From positions 1 through 25,464 of the forward strand of contig JBBTCJ010000070.1 of NCBI GenBank assembly GCA_038043285.1: DNA of 25,464 nucleotides, read 5' to 3'. A model generated the notes under the pieces. That model saw only the letters and a list, made by a program, of their open reading frames with translations, was not told the origin of the DNA and did not search any database. Source of the DNA: JBBTCJ01 sp038043285. Lineage in GTDB: Bacteria > Planctomycetota > Phycisphaerae > UBA1845. Position numbers and translations under genes: made by a program. How positions within the stretch are numbered: position 1 is the stretch's first letter; each line of letters starts with the position of its first letter. Positions 1 through 8,359 of the stretch are shown here, piece by piece.

Positions 1-962
1 AACCATCCGTTACTCGACGACGCCGAATGTCTCACTTGCTCTGAAACGGTTCAGTTCAACGTGCCCCTGTCGACGCCCACCGGTGAAATCCAGCATCCAC
101 CACCGGAGGATCAATACGTCGTCGATCCCAACTCCATCCAATATGTGTTTGACGAGTTTGGGCCCAGGGACTGGTGTCAGTTCGGCGTGTTCAACAACGC
201 CGTTACGGGGCTGTCGCCTTTGGCTGCGCAAGGGGCGTCCTTCGAGCTTGCGACGACGCTCCCACCCCACGACAACAGCACGCTGCGCCTGACGGGATAC
301 GGGTGGCATGAAGCGAATCTTGGGATGCCGCGCGACCCTGACGAACGGAACTACACCCAACAGACCCACAGCGGCCCGTATCGGAATCGCGATTCGGCAA
401 CCGTTTACTACGAAATTGATACTCACTTTGGCAACTCTGGCTCGCCCGTGGAGCACGTGGCGTCGCAGCTTGTCTATGCCATCCATCGACATGCAGGGTG
501 CGGTCCATCCGATCCACCCAGCGGGTACAACTGGGGCATGCGGATCGACATCCGAGCTTGCAGGCAGCCCTTGCGTGTCCGATCGGAATGTGCGCCCCGG
601 ACTGCGACGGCAACGGAATGTACGACCGCTGCCAGATCAGTTGCTCCTCCTGCGGAGACTGCAACGTCCCCGGTTGCGGACAAAGCGGCGATTGCAATGG
701 AAACGGCATCCCCGAGGAATGCGAACTTCTGGTTCCCAGGGGCGCCTGCTGCCTGCCGGACGACTCCTGCGTGGTCCGATTGAGTGCCTGCACCTGCGCG
801 GTCCGCGGGGGAACGTACGTCGGCGACGGCACGGGATGCGGCCCGCGAACGTGCCTGGCCTTCGCCCCCACAACCGTGAGCCATCAGGATGGTGGGCGGC
901 GCCCACCCTACAACTACTGGGATCCGAGGCAGGGATGGTGGGCGGTGGCCACTACAACTTGA
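1..962 (+). pseudogene. Trypsin-like serine protease with Asn/Gly-rich C-terminal repeats; 5'-truncated and frameshifted
   Basis: The gene enters from the left edge. Frame 1 is open from base 1 and encodes a chymotrypsin-fold protease: an RDWCQF segment probably holds the catalytic Asp (codon 169-171), and GNSGSP holds the nucleophile Ser (codon 436-438), followed by a substrate-pocket-like 'IHRHAGC'. The catalytic His would lie upstream of the window. After 'NWGMRIDI' (about base 552) the protein homology passes to frame 3, which reads 'LQAALACPIGMCAPDCDGNG', then 'DCNGNGIPEECE' and a 'GACCLPDDSC' module ending at TGA 960-962. Such Asp/Asn/Gly repeats are common at the ends of secreted planctomycete proteins. 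One missing C near 551-553 explains the shift; frame 1 itself runs on as nonsense to 783. The last ~25 residues come from a duplicated hairpin element, so the true end may also be altered. Either a decayed gene or a sequencing error in a C run. Confidence 0.7.
887..959. repeat. Two direct copies of a GGTGGGC hairpin element
   Basis: GGATGGTGGGCGG occurs at 887-899 and again at 933-945; each copy is followed by a GCC(C)AC segment and CTACAACT (908-915 and 952-959). The first copy forms a hairpin, GGTGGGC (891-897) with GCCCACC (901-907). The second copy is degenerate. A related hairpin lies at 10179-10197, so this looks like a REP-type dispersed palindrome. Confidence 0.65.
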
Positions 963-1071
963 CGGCTGGGACGCGGCGCGGGCTAATGCCCGCGGCGCAG
1001 GAGAATGCCCGCGCTGTCGGCAATTTCCATTTTGGTTGCACCTGTAGCGCGGTTGGCAACGGAAGAGCGGA

Positions 1072-1686
1072 ATGAATCACGTTCCAAGAATGGCGAACGT
1101 CGCGATGTCCGATCCTTGGGCATCAACGCGCAGGAAATTGTGGGGGACTTTGCTTGCAGGCACCGCGGCGTCGACGCGCCAGGGCGGGCAGCTCGCCCCG
1201 CGCCTGGTCGTGGTCCACGGACTGTTGACCGTCGCGGCTGCGGCGCAGTCGGGTACAGCCACGCGCGACCTTCCCAACGATTACTACCTTCCCTCGGTCT
1301 CGATTCTCGTTTCCATCAACCTGTCGCCGCCCGGCGGCGTCACCGTCGTCGGGGTCGAGGATTCGCCGCCGGCGGGCTGGTCGGTCGCCGGCGTCAGCAG
1401 CAGCGGCTCCTATGACGCCCAGACCCGCAAGGTCAAGTGGGGACCGTTTTTCGCGCCGTCGATCCCGGCGACATTGACCTATGAGGCCACGCCTCCCGGC
1501 GGCGCCTCCGGTCCGGCGTGTTTCGTCGGACGGGCCTCCTTCGACGGCGGCAATCAACCGATTCTCGGAGACGTGTGCATCCCAACAGCCATCCCTACAC
1601 TTGGCGCGTGGACGATGTTCCCGTTCATCGCGCTGCTGGCGTTGATCGGCTCGCGAATTCTCTCCCGTCGCCCCAAACCCGCCTGA
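1072..1686 (+). CDS. IPTL-CTERM sorting-domain surface protein
   Basis: A 204-residue protein of unknown function with an exported-protein layout. A hydrophobic stretch near residues 45-58 (LVVVHGLLTVAAAA) looks like a late signal-peptide core, so the true start may be one of the inner Met codons. The middle (about 70-165) is a beta-rich domain with 'PPAGWSV', 'KVKWGPFF' and 'YEATPPGGASG'. The C-terminus is a sorting signal: IPTL at 174-177, GAW, a hydrophobic helix, then a basic tail (SRRPKPA). In the known IPTL/PEP-CTERM families this tripartite tail is recognised by an exosortase-type enzyme at the inner membrane; no such enzyme is in the window. GGAAGAG at 1061-1067 is a plausible ribosome binding site for ATG 1072. 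Confidence 0.8.
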   Translation: MNHVPRMANVAMSDPWASTRRKLWGTLLAGTAASTRQGGQLAPRLVVVHGLLTVAAAAQSGTATRDLPNDYYLPSVSILVSINLSPPGGVTVVGVEDSPPAGWSVAGVSSSGSYDAQTRKVKWGPFFAPSIPATLTYEATPPGGASGPACFVGRASFDGGNQPILGDVCIPTAIPTLGAWTMFPFIALLALIGSRILSRRPKPA

Positions 1687-1782
1687 TGCCCGATCTCGTT
1701 TCAGGCTGCCGTTCAGCAGGCTGCGAACTTGACGCCCGCGCGGTGGATGAGGTATCCATGCACGCGTCGCCGGTATCGGAAC

Positions 1783-1806
1783 CGCGAGTGCCAACGAGCG
1801 GTCGGC
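1783..1806 (+). repeat. Dispersed 24-bp repeat core, copy 1
   Basis: The core contains CGAGTGCCAACGAGCGGTC. Identical 24-bp copies lie at 1990-2013 and 24974-24997; a copy with one mismatch lies at 2146-2169. Confidence 0.85.
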
Positions 1807-1817
1807 TGGTTCGCTGG

Positions 1818-1917
1818 NNNNNNNNNNNNNNNNNNNNNNNNNNNNNNNNNNNNNNNNNNNNNNNNNNNNNNNNNNNNNNNNNNNNNNNNNNNNNNNNNNN
1901 NNNNNNNNNNNNNNNNN
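1818..1917. other. Assembly gap (100 Ns)
   Basis: Exactly 100 N characters, the usual placeholder for a gap of unknown size. Both flanks belong to the same 141-bp repeat unit, so the gap probably arose because the assembler could not cross the repeat. Confidence 0.98.
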
Positions 1918-1989
1918 CGGTTCTGATCGACGCTTCGCCTCGTTCGGCGTTGCGCCTCGCTCGATATTTCGCGTCGCCGGTATCGGAAC

Positions 1990-2013
1990 CGCGAGTGCCA
2001 ACGAGCGGTCGGC
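1990..2013 (+). repeat. Dispersed 24-bp repeat core, copy 2
   Basis: Identical to the copy at 1783-1806 and lies inside the 141-bp tandem unit. The match extends beyond the core on both sides. Confidence 0.85.
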
Positions 2014-2145
2014 TGGTTCGCTGGGACGAGCCAACAACGGGACCGCTCCATTCTGTCGCGGTTCTGATCGACGCTTCGCCTCGTTCGGCGTTGCGCCTCG
2101 CTCGATATTTCGCATCGCCGGGTTCGGGACCGCCGGGATTGGAAC

Positions 2146-2169
2146 CGCGAGTGCCGACGAGCGGTCGGC
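2146..2169 (+). repeat. Dispersed 24-bp repeat core, copy 3 (one mismatch)
   Basis: Same core with G in place of A (GCCGACG for GCCAACG). It is preceded by GGGATTGGAACCG, close to the sequence before the other copies, and followed by unrelated sequence, so it marks the right edge of the tract. Confidence 0.8.
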
Positions 2170-2435
2170 GTCCGTCCGCCACCCATCGCTGCGCAAGGGA
2201 TGGAGCACCATTGCACGATGGAGGGGCTACCAATGCGCGATGGATGCGGCACTGACGTCCTGGCCATGATTCTGAACTGTACCCGTCATCGCCGGCTTAG
2301 CCTGGCGTGGCCCTGGACGAGGTAAAACGCTATCATCGGAGCCTGTCGTGGGGCGAGCCGCCCCGAGGACCACCCGCCTCACCCGGGCGTGGGCGGCACG
2401 AAACAGACGGTGAAGGATAGGAGCGACGGCTACCC

Positions 2436-3527
2436 ATGGCGGATGACTTTCTGCCCATCAAGGGCTACGACCACGTCGAGTTCTACGTCGGCAACGCCAA
2501 GCAGGCGGCGCACTTTTACGACAAGACGTTCGGGTTCAAGCCGACGGCGAAGATGGGGCTGGAAACCGGATGCCGCGACAGGGCGAGTTACGTCATGGAG
2601 CAAGGCAATGCGCGCTTGGTGCTGACCAGCGCCTACGGTCCGGACCACGAGATCGCGCGGCATTGCACGCTGCACGGCGACGGAGTGAAGGTCATCGCCC
2701 TGGCGGTCGGGGACGTGGAGTCGGCCATCCGCGAGACGAAGCGCCGCGGGGCGACGGTTCTTCAGCCGGCCGCCACGATGGAGGACGAGCACGGCAAGGT
2801 GGTGATGGGGACGATCCAGTACGCCGGAGACACGGTGTTCCGCTTCGTCGACCGCCAGAACTATCGCGGGGCGTTCGCGCCGGGATACAAGCCAATTCAC
2901 GCGCACGGAGGGACGTCGGTGGGCTTCGCGGCCATTGACCATATCGTCACCAACGTGCACCTGGGCGAAATGAATTACTGGGCGAGTTGGTTCGAGCGCG
3001 TCATGGGCTTTGCCAACCTCGTTCACTTTACGGAGAAGGACATCAGCACTGAATACAGCGCACTGATGAGCAAGGTGATGGAGAACGGGTCGGGGAAGTG
3101 CAAGTTTCCGATCAATGAGCCGGCGGAGGGGAAGAAGAAGAGCCAGATCGACGAGTTTCTCGATTTCTACCGCGGACCGGGCGTACAGCACGTGGCCCTG
3201 AACACCGGCAACATCTATGAGACGGTGACGGAACTGCGGCGACGGGACATCGATTTCCTGCGCGTTCCGGACACCTATTACGCATATATGCGCGAGCGGG
3301 TGGGTGAGGTGGACGAGGACTGGGCGAAGCTGCAGGAGTTGGGGATTCTCATCGACCGTGACGACGACGGCTACCTGCTGCAGATTTTCACCCAGCCGGT
3401 GCAGGACCGGCCGACGCTGTTCTTCGAGGTGATTGAGCGGCACGGAAGCCGGGGGTTCGGGATCGGAAACTTCAAGGCCTTGTTCGTGAGCATCGAGCGC
3501 GAGCAGGCGATGCGCGGAAATTTATAG
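2436..3527 (+). CDS. hpd: 4-hydroxyphenylpyruvate dioxygenase
   Basis: A 363-residue, full-length member of the Fe(II)-dependent HPPD family. It converts 4-hydroxyphenylpyruvate and O2 to homogentisate and CO2, the second step of tyrosine breakdown, in the cytoplasm. The N-terminal vicinal-oxygen-chelate half starts with 'GYDHVEFYVGN'. The catalytic C-terminal half shows all three expected iron ligands: His169 (AIDHIVTNV), His252 (GVQHVAL) and Glu331 (FFEVIERHG). The segment 'MENGSGKCKFPINEPAEGKKKSQIDEFL' (residues 215-242, quoted here only by its ends MENG and DEFL) is the family's strongly conserved stretch. An AGGAG lies about 11 bases before ATG 2436. The next gene encodes the enzyme that uses its product; the 170-base spacing leaves open whether they share one transcript. 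Confidence 0.96.
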   Translation: MADDFLPIKGYDHVEFYVGNAKQAAHFYDKTFGFKPTAKMGLETGCRDRASYVMEQGNARLVLTSAYGPDHEIARHCTLHGDGVKVIALAVGDVESAIRETKRRGATVLQPAATMEDEHGKVVMGTIQYAGDTVFRFVDRQNYRGAFAPGYKPIHAHGGTSVGFAAIDHIVTNVHLGEMNYWASWFERVMGFANLVHFTEKDISTEYSALMSKVMENGSGKCKFPINEPAEGKKKSQIDEFLDFYRGPGVQHVALNTGNIYETVTELRRRDIDFLRVPDTYYAYMRERVGEVDEDWAKLQELGILIDRDDDGYLLQIFTQPVQDRPTLFFEVIERHGSRGFGIGNFKALFVSIEREQAMRGNL

Positions 3528-3697
3528 GCAGGGTCAGACGATTGTACAGGTGACGGTCCGTCCGCAGCGGAATGGCTGCGCAACGCGGAGTCGGACAGGA
3601 TGTTGAAGCCATGCGGATTGCGGGGGCCGTGCGGCGCCTGGTGTTGCGCTCCCTTCGCACCGTTGCCCAACGAGAGGGCTTGACGGAGTAAGCCAGA

Positions 3698-4912
3698 ATG
3701 ATTCATTACCACCGTCTCGGAAGCGTTCCCCCAAAACACCACGTCACGCACTATGAGAATGGACAGCTCCTGATGGAGCAGTGCATGACGCGGGTGGGGT
3801 TTGACGGCACCTACAGCATCCTCTATTTCCGGACCCCGCCGACCGACGAGTGCGCCGTGCGCTCGATGGAGCTGCCGGGATTCTGCCCGGTGCACCCCAA
3901 TCCCGAACAGTCGCCGCATCGAAGGCATCTGCGGACCCAGGACGTGAAGCATGCGGGAGACTTCCTGACCGGGCGGCGGACGCTGTTGATGAATGACGAC
4001 GTTCGCGTCGGCGTCTGCAAGATCGCGGAGAAACCCGGAAACTGGTTCGCCAACGGCGAGGGGGACGAATGCTGGTTTGCCTACGATGGCGGTGGGACGC
4101 TGGAGAGCGTCTACGGCATCCTTCCGTTCCGCAAACACGACTATGTCATCATCCCCAAGACAACTCCCTACCGGATTCACCCGGAGGGAAATCGCGGCAC
4201 GTTCCTGGTGATCGAATCGGCCAGTTCCATCGACGTCCCCAAGCAGTTCCGCAACGAATCGGGGCAGGTGACGATGGACGGGCCGTATGGCCATCGCGAC
4301 TTTCGCGCGCCGACGGAGTTATTGAAGTTCGATCGCAGCAGGCATGGCGACGGCCCGTATCCACTGATCGTGAAACTGGCGAATCGTCTCAGCGTTCATG
4401 AATACAAGCATTTTCCGTGGGAGCTTGCGGGATGGGATGGATTTTCCTATCCGGTGGCGTTCAACATTCACGATTACCAACCCCGGACCGGGACGATCCA
4501 CCTTCCGCCGACGATTCACATTACCTTCGCCGGCCGGGGGTTCATCATTTGCAGCTTCGTGCCTAGAAAGGTCGATTACTATCAGAAGGGCGAGGTGCGG
4601 GCGATTCCATGCCCCTACGGTCATGCGAGCGTGGACTGCGACGAGATTCTTTATTACGTCGACGGCAACTTCACCAGCCGCAAGGGCATCGAATCGCAGT
4701 CCATCAGCCTGCATCCGATGGGCGTGCCGCATGGGCCGCATCCGGGAACCTACGAGAAAAGCGTGGGCACGGAGCGCACCAGCGAACTGGCGGTGATGTG
4801 CGACACGTTTAAACCGCTTCTGTTGACGCCGTTTGCGTCCACGATCGAAGACCAAGACTACCATTACACCTGGGTGAAGCGCGAGAACGAGTCCATGGAG
4901 ACAAGCAAGTGA
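3698..4912 (+). CDS. hmgA: Homogentisate 1,2-dioxygenase
   Basis: A 404-residue cupin-fold dioxygenase that opens the ring of homogentisate to maleylacetoacetate, downstream of HPPD in tyrosine catabolism. The N-terminus 'YHRLGSVPPKHH' is characteristic of the family. Likely Fe(II) ligands, inferred from family alignment by eye, are His309 and Glu316 (PYGHASVDCDE) and His345 (GVPHGPHPG). It is somewhat shorter than the animal enzymes and belongs to the more divergent bacterial branch. GGAGTAAG (from 3686) is a good ribosome binding site for ATG 3698. The next two enzymes of the pathway (maleylacetoacetate isomerase and fumarylacetoacetase) are not in the window. Confidence 0.92.
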   Translation: MIHYHRLGSVPPKHHVTHYENGQLLMEQCMTRVGFDGTYSILYFRTPPTDECAVRSMELPGFCPVHPNPEQSPHRRHLRTQDVKHAGDFLTGRRTLLMNDDVRVGVCKIAEKPGNWFANGEGDECWFAYDGGGTLESVYGILPFRKHDYVIIPKTTPYRIHPEGNRGTFLVIESASSIDVPKQFRNESGQVTMDGPYGHRDFRAPTELLKFDRSRHGDGPYPLIVKLANRLSVHEYKHFPWELAGWDGFSYPVAFNIHDYQPRTGTIHLPPTIHITFAGRGFIICSFVPRKVDYYQKGEVRAIPCPYGHASVDCDEILYYVDGNFTSRKGIESQSISLHPMGVPHGPHPGTYEKSVGTERTSELAVMCDTFKPLLLTPFASTIEDQDYHYTWVKRENESMETSK

Positions 4913-5224
4913 ACCTCCGGGTCCGCAAGCGTCGCGGGTGGGTCGGGCTTGCGTTGAGGACGGGTGGGTCGCAGACAAATGGTGGGCGACCTGCTTGGAG
5001 CGACGGCTTCGTCCGGGTATAACCGCCTCGCGTCACGTCCGTCCGGATCAGGCGGAGGCGGAGCGACTTTTGAACACCATGCTCAAGGTGATGGTCTTCG
5101 CGAAACCCCGACCATCGGGCCGTTGGCAATTGGGCCACCCCCGTCGTTCGGCGGCCGATCGCCGTGCATGGGGTGTATCAAAAACCTGTCGATCGAGCGT
5201 TGAGCGGATGGGACACGAGGGGCA
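4913..5224. other. Intergenic region, 312 bp
   Basis: Lies between the homogentisate dioxygenase and the CorA-type gene. It holds two copies of CGGGTGGGTCG (4935-4945 and 4961-4971). No convincing gene, terminator or promoter was recognised. Confidence 0.5.
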
Positions 5225-6139
5225 ATGACCAGAGCGTTTCAGATCATCGATCGAGTGGTCGGTCCCAGCGCCAACGGCGATGGGCCGATTATCGTCCACG
5301 TCAACCCCGACGAGAACGAGCGACGCGCTCTGGTGGCCGATCTGGGCATCGACGAGCACACCCTGAACTCGGCGCTGGATCCTGATGAGTTGGCCCGCAT
5401 GGAGTTCGAACCGGATTGTGCGGTGCTGATTTACAAGCGTCCGCGGAACTACTCGTCGACGCAACAGATGGTGTTCGGGGTGGTGTCGGCGGGCGCGTTC
5501 CTGCTGCGCGACCGGTTGCACATCGTGATAGCCGACGAAACCGACCTGTTCGACGGGCGGTCGCGGCAGCGGGTGGATTCGCTTCCGGGGGTCGTCCTGC
5601 GGTTGCTGTCGCGAGCGACGGGGCACTTCCGCGAGCACCTGCGGGCCATCAACATGGTGTCGGACGAACTGCAAGGGGAGATCAACCGGGCGATGGAGAA
5701 CAAACACCTCATCAGCCTGTTCTCCCTGGAAAAGAGCCTGGTTTATTACGTCAATGCGTTGTATTCCAACGGAGCGCTTCTGGAGAAGCTGCGGGCCAAC
5801 GCGGGAAAGATCGGCCTGGGGCCTGCGGAGGTCGAAGTCCTTGACGACCTGATCATCGACAACAACCAGTGCGCTCGGCAGGCGGAGATATCCTCGAACA
5901 TTCTCGCCGGCCTGATGGACGCGCGGGCGTCGATCGTCGCCAACAACCTCAACGTGCTGATGAAGCGGCTGAACGTCATCACCATCACCATCATGGTTCC
6001 CACGCTGGTGGTAAGCGCATTTTCGATGAACGTTCCGATACCGATGCAGGATTCTCCGGCGGCGTTCTACGTGATCCACGTGGCCGCCCTTCTGTCAGCC
6101 GCCGGGTTCCTGTACCTCTGGAAGCGACTTGGTGCGTAG
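5225..6139 (+). CDS. CorA-family divalent cation transporter, divergent
   Basis: A 304-residue protein with the CorA layout: a long soluble, mostly helical N-terminal domain and two transmembrane helices at the very end (about 247-266, 'ITIMVPTLVVSAF', and 281-300). CorA proteins are pentameric inner-membrane channels for Mg2+ and related ions. In the family, the loop after the first helix carries the signature GMN, which forms the selectivity filter. Here the corresponding tripeptide is SMN (267-269, 'FSMNVPIP'), with Gly replaced by Ser. The rest of the topology is intact, and 'NVLMKRLNVIT' before TM1 is the usual family lead-in. GAGGGG lies just before ATG 5225. Substrate could be Mg2+, Co2+, Zn2+ or another ion; the sequence alone does not decide it. 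Confidence 0.85.
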   Translation: MTRAFQIIDRVVGPSANGDGPIIVHVNPDENERRALVADLGIDEHTLNSALDPDELARMEFEPDCAVLIYKRPRNYSSTQQMVFGVVSAGAFLLRDRLHIVIADETDLFDGRSRQRVDSLPGVVLRLLSRATGHFREHLRAINMVSDELQGEINRAMENKHLISLFSLEKSLVYYVNALYSNGALLEKLRANAGKIGLGPAEVEVLDDLIIDNNQCARQAEISSNILAGLMDARASIVANNLNVLMKRLNVITITIMVPTLVVSAFSMNVPIPMQDSPAAFYVIHVAALLSAAGFLYLWKRLGA

Positions 6140-6233
6140 CCATCCCCAATGCACGACGCGAGCCGCGGGCTGAAGCACGCGGGTCGCAAGTGTTGCGCAT
6201 GAAATCGCGGGAGAAAGTGCTCGGTCTGGGTGT

Positions 6234-8045
6234 TTAGCAGAAATACGCCCGGAGCACGTACTCCTGCATCATTCGCTGGGTGTTGAAGTACGAGCCGTTG
6301 AGGGCGATGCAGTGCCGCATGACGTTGATGTATCCGTCGCGGTTGTGGTAATAGAGCGGAACGATCACGTCGCCGAGCTTGTCATAGAGTGAGGCCGCGT
6401 CGCGGGCGTCGTCGTGATGCCCCCCGCGGGCGAAGTCGTCCTCACCGATGGCCCATCCCGTGACCCCCTCCACGCACCCCTCGACCCACCAACCGTCGAG
6501 GACGCTCAGCGAGGGCACGCCGTTGACGGCGGACTTCATGCCGCTGGTTCCCGAGGCTTCCAGCGGAGCCTGCGGGGTGTTGAGCCAGAGGTCCACGCCG
6601 GAGGTGATGAGTTTCCCCAGCTCCATGTCGTAGTTTTCGAGGTAGATGATCTTGATCGCGTCGCCGAGCATCGACTTCGCCTGGAACACGTGCTGAATCA
6701 GCTCCTTGGCCTGTCGATCGTTGGGATGGGCTTTCCCCGCGTAGATGATCTGCAACGGACCCGCGGTCGTGGCGATGTGCTTGAGTCGGTCGGCATCGCG
6801 GAAGAGCAATCCCGCCCGCTTGTACATGGCGGACCGGCGGGCGAAGCCGATGGTGAAGGCGTCCACGTCCATGCCCGCGTTGTGGTGTCGGCTGATGAAT
6901 TGCAGAAGCCCCATCTTCGCCCGGCGATGGGAGGCCCAGATTTCGTCGTTGGGGATGCGCGTGGCCGTGCGAAGCGAGGCGCCGTCCGACCGCCAGTCGG
7001 GGATCCTCAGGTCAAACAACTCCTGGAAAGGCTGCGACGCCCAGGTGAAGGCGTGGACGCCGTTGGTGATGGCGGCCACCGGATGTTCGGGAAACATCTT
7101 CGTGGTGACCTCGGCGTGCCGCTTGGCCACCGCGTTGACGAACCGGCTGAGGTTCAGCGCCAGCCGGGTCATGTTGAACATGCCCTCGGATTCGTAGAGG
7201 TTGCGGTTCTCCAAGACCGCCTTTCGCCCCAAGGCTCCGACGACCATGTCCATGTGGAACTTGTCGTGTCCCGCGGGGACCGGCGTGTGGGTGGTGAAGA
7301 CGCAGCGGTCCTTGACCGCATCGACGTCCTCGACGGAGGCCTGCACGCGGCCGTGTTCGGTCAGCCGCTCCTCGAGAAGCTCGAAGGCCAGCAGGGCGGC
7401 GTGGCCCTCGTTCATGTGGTAGCGTTCGACGCCGTCATACTCCAGGCCCCGCAACATGCGCAGCCCGCCGATGCCGAGCACGATTTCCTGGCAGAGGCGG
7501 TAGTGGTGGTCCCCGCCGTAGAGGTGGTGGGTTAACGTGCGATCCCAGCTCGAGTTCTCCGGCATGTCGGTGTCCAGGAGAATGACCGGCACGCGGTATC
7601 CGTCCACGCCGACGACCTCGCGCCGCCAGGCGCGGATCTGCACCAGCCGCCCCTCGATGGTGATCGAGGCACGCTCCGGAAGCGGCTCCAGAAAATCGTC
7701 CACGTTCCACAGCGCGGGTTCTTCGTGTTGCCAACCCTGGGCGTCCAGGCGCTGGAAAAAGTAACCGCGCCGGTAGAGGAGCGTCACCGCCACCATGGGA
7801 ACGCGCAGGTCAGCCGCCGAGCGGATCGTATCCCCCGCGAGCATGCCCAGACCGCCACTGTAGGTGGGGATCGCCGGGTCCAGAGCGATCTCCATCGAGA
7901 AGTAGGCGATGCGTCGTTTGAATCGCTTGAGCTTGCGCATTGTTCGCGGTGTTGCAGGGACGTCGTCGGCAGGCTTCGACGGTCGTTGCCTGCGCGGTTC
8001 CATTCCACGGTTCGGCGCACCAGGGATCCGACGAGGCGGCCCCAC
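6234..8045 (-). CDS. glgP: Alpha-glucan (glycogen/maltodextrin) phosphorylase, compact form
   Basis: A phosphorylase that releases glucose-1-phosphate from alpha-1,4-glucans using pyridoxal phosphate, part of glycogen or maltodextrin use in the cytoplasm. Homology starts with 'RIAYFSMEIALDPAIPTYSGGLGMLAGD', quoted by its ends RIAYFSMEI and GMLAGD. 'HMNEGHAALLAFE', 'TTHTPVPAGHDKF' and 'ITNGVHAFTW' are conserved active-site segments, and 'EASGTSGMKSAVNG' holds the PLP-binding lysine (Lys504 counted from the GTG start). About 600 residues is short: larger relatives carry an extra N-terminal domain absent here. The start is uncertain. GTG 8045 has a GAAGG about six bases upstream but adds 35 low-complexity residues; ATG 7940 fits the family better but lacks a clear ribosome binding site. 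Convergent with the CorA-type gene. Confidence 0.95.
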   Translation of the reverse strand: MGPPRRIPGAPNRGMEPRRQRPSKPADDVPATPRTMRKLKRFKRRIAYFSMEIALDPAIPTYSGGLGMLAGDTIRSAADLRVPMVAVTLLYRRGYFFQRLDAQGWQHEEPALWNVDDFLEPLPERASITIEGRLVQIRAWRREVVGVDGYRVPVILLDTDMPENSSWDRTLTHHLYGGDHHYRLCQEIVLGIGGLRMLRGLEYDGVERYHMNEGHAALLAFELLEERLTEHGRVQASVEDVDAVKDRCVFTTHTPVPAGHDKFHMDMVVGALGRKAVLENRNLYESEGMFNMTRLALNLSRFVNAVAKRHAEVTTKMFPEHPVAAITNGVHAFTWASQPFQELFDLRIPDWRSDGASLRTATRIPNDEIWASHRRAKMGLLQFISRHHNAGMDVDAFTIGFARRSAMYKRAGLLFRDADRLKHIATTAGPLQIIYAGKAHPNDRQAKELIQHVFQAKSMLGDAIKIIYLENYDMELGKLITSGVDLWLNTPQAPLEASGTSGMKSAVNGVPSLSVLDGWWVEGCVEGVTGWAIGEDDFARGGHHDDARDAASLYDKLGDVIVPLYYHNRDGYINVMRHCIALNGSYFNTQRMMQEYVLRAYFC

Positions 8046-8359
8046 GGTGTACCTTCGACGATTTCGTCGTCCGGTTCAACCATCCACTCGAATCGCCGCG
8101 CGACGGCCCCGGCCCGTCCGAGAATCGTGCCTTCGGTGTTCTTCGGCAGACCCTCGACACCGCGTGAAGCAAAATGATCCCGACAAAAATCGGCACGCAC
8201 TGGCAAGGAAAGACGGACGGATGTACAAGGTCGTGGCGCGATCCCGGGGTCTTGATGGGCCCATCGAAGGCGGAAAGTGTGCGGTCGCCGCTTTCCCTTC
8301 TTCCGGGCTTCATCCAGCCGCGATGCGGCTCGTGCACCGCCGCGCGAGGGGCAGGCGTC
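8046..8359. other. Divergent intergenic region, 314 bp
   Basis: Separates the minus-strand phosphorylase from the plus-strand DUF6504-like gene and must carry promoters for both, but no clear -35/-10 pair was found. An open frame from 8174 runs into the next gene, but its first 62 codons do not look like protein and the ribosome binding site favours 8360. Confidence 0.5.

Larger units (their letters stand above)
1688..2240. repeat. Repeat tract with 141-bp tandem unit, interrupted by the assembly gap
   Basis: No gene is supported here. The segment starting at 1971 recurs at 2112 in diverged form, and the segment at 1918 recurs at 2059, so the unit is 141 bp. Another copy of the first half of the unit lies at 1764-1817, directly before the Ns. 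Open frames through the tract on both strands translate to low-complexity Arg/Ser/Ala-rich text and are best seen as by-products of the repeats. Copies of the same core elsewhere in the window mark a dispersed family. Confidence 0.85.

Noticed and set aside
1764..2169. Possible CRISPR array
   Set aside because: The repeated unit is 141 bp with no short repeat and unique spacer pattern, and no cas genes are present.
1123..2211. Long minus-strand open frame crossing the Ns
   Set aside because: It relies on unknown bases in the gap, overlaps the IPTL-CTERM gene, and translates the tandem repeat into Arg/Ser/Ala-rich text.
2430..3443. 337-codon minus-strand frame
   Set aside because: It is fully antisense to the HPPD gene, whose catalytic residues are intact. 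It has no domain of its own.
6414..7535. 373-codon plus-strand frame
   Set aside because: It is antisense to the glucan phosphorylase and reflects the high GC third positions of that gene.
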